From positions 13,869,729 to 13,933,728 of the forward strand of contig CP136068.1 in assembly GCA_032622095.1 (NCBI GenBank): a stretch of DNA of 64,000 bases, read 5' to 3'. Positions 57,451 to 64,000 of the stretch are shown piece by piece. Source of the DNA: Siphonodentalium dalli. Its lineage: Eukaryota > Mollusca > Scaphopoda > Gadilida > Siphonodentaliidae. A model generated the notes under the pieces. That model saw only the letters and a list, made by a program, of their open reading frames with translations, had not been told where the DNA came from and ran no database searches. Position 1 is the stretch's first letter. The number at the start of each line of letters is the position of its first letter. The position numbers were made by a program, and so were the translations under genes.

Positions 57451-57994
57451 TTTATTACATGATCCTGCCCTTATTCCATTCAATAAGCCCATTCTATAAA
57501 TTGTGATATTAAACGTTTGTTTAATAACAGGAAATAGTGCCAGGTGACATTTGACTTCCGGTTTGTCGTCTGTTTACATTCTGTACGCTATATCTCAAAA
57601 TACTATGGCTTCCAATATTTTTCCAAAAAACTATAATGAAAGAAGAGTTTGAAAAGTTATGTCATTAAATATACGCCATTAAATACGTCAGAGAGTCTTT
57701 ATTTATCTGGGACTATTTATTTACATGGACAAACAATGCATAGTTACGTGAAACGTCTTCGCATGCCTTACTGAAGCCGATGTTAAGATTCGCGTCCAAT
57801 TTTTTTAATTAAGTATGTTTTGTCAAGGTTTTGGATAAATAGAATCTACAACTCGTCCCCAGTTTATAGTGGAATTTCCAAACACTCGTCCAGTAAATTA
57901 GGTATGGACATCGCCAAAGGCTCTGTCCAAACCTAATTTACTGGACTCGTTTTATAAATTCCGCTATAAACTGGAGACTCATAGGAGATCCTCT
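57451..57994 (+). mobile_element. Dispersed element E, copy 3
   Basis: Starts TTATTACATGATCCTGCCC and ends with the CCCCAGTTTATAG inverted-repeat end. Close to the copy at 28943. Confidence 0.75.
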
Positions 57995-59359
57995 ATTTAA
58001 TAATGATATTTCATAACTCCTGTCATTATTTTTCAAGCTCCCAATTTTCTTTAATTTCTTCAGCATGTTATTGCATCATAGCATGTTTAAATCATTCCAG
58101 TCTTTCACTTCTATTATTCACTAATACTGTGCAATGGTTATTCATTGAATATCATGGTTCGGTGCACTTGATTGGGTAATTATGGAGCTAATTAATCAGT
58201 GATAGCTAGACTTCCACAAAACTTCTAGGCAAACTGTTTTCAGGGTTTCGTGCTGCCGATCGCCAATTTAGCAAATTGCTATAAAAAAAAATGAAATGGC
58301 TCCAAAAAAATCCCGATTGGCTACAAAAATTGGCACCTAGTTTTTTGGCTTTTGGCGATTGATACCCTTCGGGCATATAATAAAACTTGCAGTCAATCAG
58401 TCGGAAACAAAACACACATTAATATCCGGTCACAACATAGCTAATCGGGTCCTAATTGAAAGCGTATAATAGATTCGCGGCTTATGTCAGATCGACTTAT
58501 TATATCGCTGCGGTGAATGGGTTTCGAATTTCTACTCGATTATAACACTGAGTACGGCTATTGACTCAAATTTGACAAACATTAGCCAAAACAAAGGGCT
58601 TCCTGAAGTCTACATCGTTAGGAAACTGTATTGATAGTATAAAATAATTAAGGTAAATTCTTGTTTGTTTATTTTGATTTTTGGAAAACCAAATTCAAAA
58701 GTGGCAACAAAAAATATTGGTCGGAAAAAAGTGGCAACAGAAAGTATAAAGTGGCTCTAAAAATAATGCAATTGGCAACAGTGTTGGCACCTGGGAATTT
58801 GGGCCAGCTGCCTGTTTTTTCGTCTGCGCAACCTGTTTTTCAATCATTGCATTTTCACTCTAGGTAACCTTCTGAATGGTCATTCGTCTCAAATCTGCAA
58901 GCCTGTATGTTCTAATCAGGTAGCATCTTTCAACGAAATCATATGGAGTTGAATTACAAAATAAATAAATATAATGCACATCGGGGTGTATAGTCGAATG
59001 TTAAACCGCTTTCTGTCGACCTACAAATCAGTTTCTATGTGTTGAAATTCTACTAATCACGCAGCGCCATGTATTTATATCTTATTGATCTCCAATGGAA
59101 CCTTCAGCGTTATTATCACCTGCAAACAAAATTTGGAGGGGGATATTGAAATAGGTCCCGGCATACGTCTGGCAAATCATCTGCATCTATCCATGATATT
59201 TTCACAAGAGAAATGATATTCACATGTAATGCCATCCATTTTTTGCAATTATGCCCAGTGTTCATGCTGTCGTTTACCAAATTTGCTGCAATTGCAAAAA
59301 ATACTTTCATTGGGCAAAAAAATAAATATTCACCGTAAGTGAATATTCATTGGTGGGAA
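57995..59359. other. Sequence with no clear gene
   Basis: Inverted phrases GGCAACA/ATTGCTATA and AGTGGC near 58240-58360 and 58700-58800 hint at a decayed hAT-like element starting CAGGGTTTCGTG at 58242, but I cannot place a right end. Confidence 0.35.
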
Positions 59360-59800
59360 ATGTTCCCCAGAGCGTCAATTTATTGACTCTATCTTGCATA
59401 GTGGGCTAGCATCACTAAATTCACCCTCTGGGGACCTCATTCTGCTTAGGCCTCATCTTTTCTGGAAAGTTTTTTTTATTATCAAATTTCTATAGAAACT
59501 TCTTCACATAGATTCTATTTCTTTTTTAGTTTTAATAGTTTCTCTATATCCCCAAATTGGCAGACGACACATTGCATAATCGAGGTTCCCAATGGGTGTA
59601 CATAACAATATTCACCATTTGGGAACTTCAATCTGAGTCTATGTCTCCCATAGCAGATGAGGCCATACAGAATGAGGTCCCCAGAGGGTGAATTTGGTGA
59701 TGCTAGTCCACTGTGCGGGATATCGTCGCTAAATTCACGCTCTGGGGACCTCATTTTGAAAATGACAGGCACACTAAACTCAGACTTGATTTAGTATAGA
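59360..59800. mobile_element. Family C foldback
   Basis: Two sets of CCCTCTGGGGACCTC arms and the CCCCAAATTGGCAGACGACA interior. The outer right end reads TGACAGGCACACTAAA. Confidence 0.7.
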
Positions 59801-59845
59801 AAGGGTTAAGCTAAGTTAATAAATGAATAAAGCTCAACGTAACCA

Positions 59846-60250
59846 AGTATGCAGTATGAGATCCCCAGAGGGTGAATTTAGTGATGATATCTCACATGTT
59901 GGGCTAGCATCACCAAATTCACCCTCTGGGAACCTTATTATTATAATGCCTCAACTGTTATGGGAGACCTTGGATCAGATTGAAGTTCCTCAGTTGAAGT
60001 TGGGGATGTTCACCCATTAGTCACCTCGATTATGCATTTTATCTTCTGCAAATAAGGGATATAGAAACTTCCCAGAAGGGTTTAAGTAATTAAAAACAAT
60101 GTTAATATGATAATTTGAGACTATAGATACTTCCCAGCAGAATGAGGTCCCCAGAGGGTGAATTTGGTGATGCTAGCCCGCTATGCGGGGTAGCATCACT
60201 AAATTCACCCTCTGGGGACCTCATTCTGCAAATGACAGACACACTATGTG
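59846..60250. mobile_element. Family C foldback, second copy in a row
   Basis: Arms GATCCCCAGAGGGTGAATTT and inverse, the interior TGAAGTTCCTCAGTTGAAGT shared with the 24.6-kb copy, and a right hairpin ending AAATGACAGACACACTA. Confidence 0.7.
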
Positions 60251-60299
60251 CAAGCTTTAACATAACGTACCCTTGTTGATTTATTTTATGTTGTGAGTA

Positions 60300-60600
60300 T
60301 ACAGTAATGCCCTAATTAATCGACTGCTTAACCACAGCAGAATTATGGGTAACTTTTCAGGATTTAGTCGGAAATATGCCTTGTTGCCATTCATCGGAAA
60401 GCTCTCCCTGCTTAACCACAGCAGAATTATGGGTAACTTTTCAGGATTTAGTCGGAAATATGCCTTGTTGCCATTCATCGGAAAGCTCTCCCTGAGAGCT
60501 TTCCGATGAATGGCAACAAGCCATATTTCCGACTAAATCCTGAAAAGTTACCCATAATTCTGCTGTGGTTAAGCAGTCGATTAATTAGGGCATTACTGTA
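60300..60600. mobile_element. Palindromic MITE, family M copy 11, left arm duplicated
   Basis: Tips TACAGTAATGCCC and GGGCATTACTGTA. The left-arm block from CTTAACCACAG to AAAGCTCTCCCTG occurs twice, about 100 bp apart. The right arm is single. Confidence 0.88.
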
Positions 60601-60737
60601 TTTGTGGCTTCGAGAAGATTCCTGGGGCTCATTGTTCGACAAATGGATAAAATATGGCAGCAAATATTTTGTTTTTATTTGTGTTTCTTTTGTTTAAAAA
60701 AAGCGTTTAGAAATTAGAGACCAAGTAATAGTTAGGA

Positions 60738-63700
60738 CCATGTCGATGATTTGTCTTGATCCGATCAGACCGATGATGCCATGTCGATGATTTGTCTTGA
60801 TCCGATGACACCATGTCGATGATTTGTCTTGATCCGATGACACCATGTCGATGATTTGTCTTGATCCGATGACACCATGTCTATGATTTGTCTTGATCCG
60901 ATCAGACCGATGATGCCATGTCGATGATTTGTCTTGATCCGATCAGACCGATGATGCCATGTCGATGATTTGTCTTGATCCGATCAGACCGATGATGCCA
61001 TGTCGATGATTTGTCTTGATCCGATCAGACCGATGATGCCATGTCGATGATTTGTCTTGATCCGATCAGACCGATGATGCCATGTCTATGATTTGTCTTG
61101 ATCCGATCAGACCGATGACACCATGTCGATGATTTGTCTTGATCCGATCAGACCGATGATGCCATGTCTATGATTTGTCTTGATCCGATCAGACCGATGA
61201 TGCCATGTCGATGATTTGTCTTGATCCGATCAGACCGATGATGCCATGTCTATGATTTGTCTTGATCCGATCAGACCGATGATGCCATGTCGATGATTTG
61301 TCTTGATCCGATGACACCATGTCTATGATTTGTCTTGATCCGATGACACCATGTCTATGATTTGTCTTGATCCGATGACACCATGTCGATGATTTGTCTT
61401 GATCCGATGACACCATGTCGATGATTTGTCTTGATCCGATGACACCATGTCGATGATTTGTCTTGATCCGATGACACCATGTCTATGATTTGTCTTGATC
61501 CGATGACACCATGTCTATGATTTGTCTTGATCCGATGACACCATGTCGATGATTTGTCTTGATCTGATCAGACCGATGACACCATGTCTATGATTTGTCT
61601 TGATCCGATGACACCATGTCTATGATTTGTCTTGATCCGATGACACCATGTCTATGATTTGTCTTGATCCGATGACACCATGTCTATGATTTGTCTTGAT
61701 CCGATGACACCATGTCGATGATTTGTCTTGATCCGATCAGACCGATGATGCCATGTCGATGATTTGTCTTGATCCGATGACACCATGTCTATGATTTGTC
61801 TTGATCCGATGACACCATGTCGATGATTTGTCTTGATCTGATCAGACCGATGACACCATGTCTATGATTTGTCTTGATCCGATGACACCATGTCTATGAT
61901 TTGTCTTGATCCGATGACACCATGTCTATGATTTGTCTTGATCCGATGACACCATGTCGATGATTTGTCTTGATCTGATCAGACCGATGACACCATGTCT
62001 ATGATTTGTCTTGATCCGATGACACCATGTCTATGATTTGTCTTGATCCGATGACACCATGTCTATGATTTGTCTTGATCCGATGACACCATGTCTATGA
62101 TTTGTCTTGATCCGATGACACCATGTCGATGATTTGTCTTGATCCGATGACACCATGTCTATGATTTGTCTTGATCCGATGACACCATGTCTATGATTTG
62201 TCTTGATCCGATGACACCATGTCGATGATTTGTCTTGATCCGATCAGACCGATGATGCCATGTCGATGATTTGTCTTGATCCGATGACACCATGTCTATG
62301 ATTTGTCTTGATCCGATGACACCATGTCGATGATTTGTCTTGATCTGATCAGACCGATGACACCATGTCTATGATTTGTCTTGATCCGATGACACCATGT
62401 CTATGATTTGTCTTGATCCGATGACACCATGTCTATGATTTGTCTTGATCCGATGACACCATGTCGATGATTTGTCTTGATCTGATCAGACCGATGACAC
62501 CATGTCTATGATTTGTCTTGATCCGATGACACCATGTCTATGATTTGTCTTGATCCGATGACACCATGTCGATGATTTGTCTTGATCTGATCAGACCGAT
62601 GACACCATGTCTATGATTTGTCTTGATCCGATGACACCATGTCTATGATTTGTCTTGATCCGATGACACCATGTCTATGATTTGTCTTGATCCGATGACA
62701 CCATGTCTATGATTTGTCTTGATCCGATGACACCATGTCGATGATTTGTCTTGATCCGATGACACCATGTCTATGATTTGTCTTGATCCGATGACACCAT
62801 GTCTATGATTTGTCTTGATCCGATGACACCATGTCGATGATTTGTCTTGATCCGATCAGACCGATGATGCCATGTCGATGATTTGTCTTGATCCGATGAC
62901 ACCATGTCTATGATTTGTCTTGATCCGATGACACCATGTCGATGATTTGTCTTGATCTGATCAGACCGATGACACCATGTCTATGATTTGTCTTGATCCG
63001 ATGACACCATGTCTATGATTTGTCTTGATCCGATGACACCATGTCTATGATTTGTCTTGATCCGATGACACCATGTCGATGATTTGTCTTGATCTGATCA
63101 GACCGATGACACCATGTCTATGATTTGTCTTGATCCGATGACACCATGTCTATGATTTGTCTTGATCCGATGACACCATGTCTATGATTTGTCTTGATCC
63201 GATGACACCATGTCTATGATTTGTCTTGATCCGATGACACCATGTCGATGATTTGTCTTGATCCGATGACACCATGTCTATGATTTGTCTTGATCCGATG
63301 ACACCATGTCTATGATTTGTCTTGATCCGATGACACCATGTCGATGATTTGTCTTGATCCGATCAGACCGATGATGCCATGTCGATGATTTGTCTTGATC
63401 CGATGACACCATGTCTATGATTTGTCTTGATCCGATGACACCATGTCGATGATTTGTCTTGATCTGATCAGACCGATGACACCATGTCTATGATTTGTCT
63501 TGATCCGATGACACCATGTCTATGATTTGTCTTGATCCGATGACACCATGTCTATGATTTGTCTTGATCCGATGACACCATGTCTATGATTTGTCTTGAT
63601 CCGATGACACCATGTCTATGATTTGTCTTGATCCGATGACACCATGTCTATGATTTGTCTTGATCCGATGACACCATGTCTATGATTTGTCTTGATCCGA

Positions 63701-64000
63701 TGACACCATGTCTATGATTTGTCTTGATCCGATGACACCATGTCTATGATTTGTCTTGATCCGATGACACCATGTCTATGATTTGTCTTGATCCGATGAC
63801 ACCATGTCTATGATTTGTCTTGATCCGATGACACCATGTCGATGATTTGTCTTGATCCGATGACACCATGTCGATGATTTGTCTTGATCCGATGACACCA
63901 TGTCTATGATTTGTCTTGATCCGATGACACCATGTCGATGATTTGTCTTGATCCGATGACACCATGTCGATGATTTGTCTTGATCCGATGACACCATGTC
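60738..64000. repeat. 32-bp satellite array with 42-bp variant units
   Basis: Unit ACCATGTCTATGATTTGTCT plus TGATCCGATGAC, 32 bp. A longer unit gains 10 bp (CAGACCGATG) to reach 42 bp. The variant GATCTGATCAG recurs at 61561, 61835, 61972, 62342, 62479, 62584, 62954, 63091 and 63461. The array runs off the right edge. Open frames on the minus strand (MVSSDQDKSSTW type) are repeat artefacts. Confidence 0.97.

Noticed and set aside
61189-63997. Minus-strand ORFs of MVSSDQDKSSTW type
   Set aside because: Pure 32-bp satellite translation.
1-64000. tRNA, rRNA or other structured RNA genes
   Set aside because: I looked for cloverleaf-like and rRNA-like stretches and saw none. The many hairpins belong to MITEs. 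A covariance-model scan would settle this.

Overview
The window looks like intron-rich, repeat-dense DNA of an invertebrate animal. Nothing bacterial or viral was recognised. There are no long ORFs, but there is a series of short plus-strand exons with GT-AG borders, and most of the rest is mobile elements and tandem arrays. The dispersed repeats that begin near TATACCCCC and carry GTCCGTCCGTC runs remind me of molluscan and other spiralian genomes. That taxonomic guess is from memory and moderate at best.

One gene, cut at the left window edge and perhaps at the right, appears to run across positions 1667-56710 on the plus strand. I found about fifteen short exons plus several degenerate copies. 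They fall into repeating types. Type A (102-105 nt, phase 1-1) encodes [G/R]IPxNPxYISAD followed by an acidic stretch and a Lys-rich end. Type Y (75-81 nt, phase 1-1) encodes Gly-Lys-rich sequence with YEDI or YEEI. Microexon pairs B+C (28+26 nt, or 13+23 nt; phases 1-2 then 2-1) end in a DIS or DLS motif. A Pro-rich terminal exon T carries a stop codon, and a further basic exon K lies downstream of it. The order is A1, Y1, b1, c1, A2, B2, C2, A3, B3, C3, A4, Y2, A5, T, K. NPxY and YEEI-type motifs suggest a tyrosine-phosphorylated cytoplasmic tail of a membrane receptor or adhesion protein. No ectodomain or membrane segment lies in the window, so this is inference and I give no gene name.

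The most unusual spot is exon A3 (31850-32239). A 72-bp unit holding a branch-point-like CTGAT, a pyrimidine tract, a splice acceptor and the NPAYISAD codons is tandemly repeated in frame. Splicing to any of five acceptors would keep the frame and change the number of NPxY motifs. The whole array lies inside a 2.08-kb unit bounded by TTAA and 74-bp inverted repeats, as if carried by a piggyBac-like element.

Layout: 1-403 is a 23-bp minisatellite. 1.1-2.7 kb holds exon A1 among MITEs, then Y1. 3.17-8.54 kb is a 41-bp satellite with 19-mer higher-order structure. 9-25 kb is mostly transposon-filled intron with two microexons. 26-41 kb holds the A-B-C cassettes. 41.6-45.6 kb is a three-level nested transposon. 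47-57 kb holds A5, duplicated terminal-exon copies, T and K. 57-60.6 kb is foldback elements. 60.7 kb to the end is a 32-bp satellite that continues past the window.
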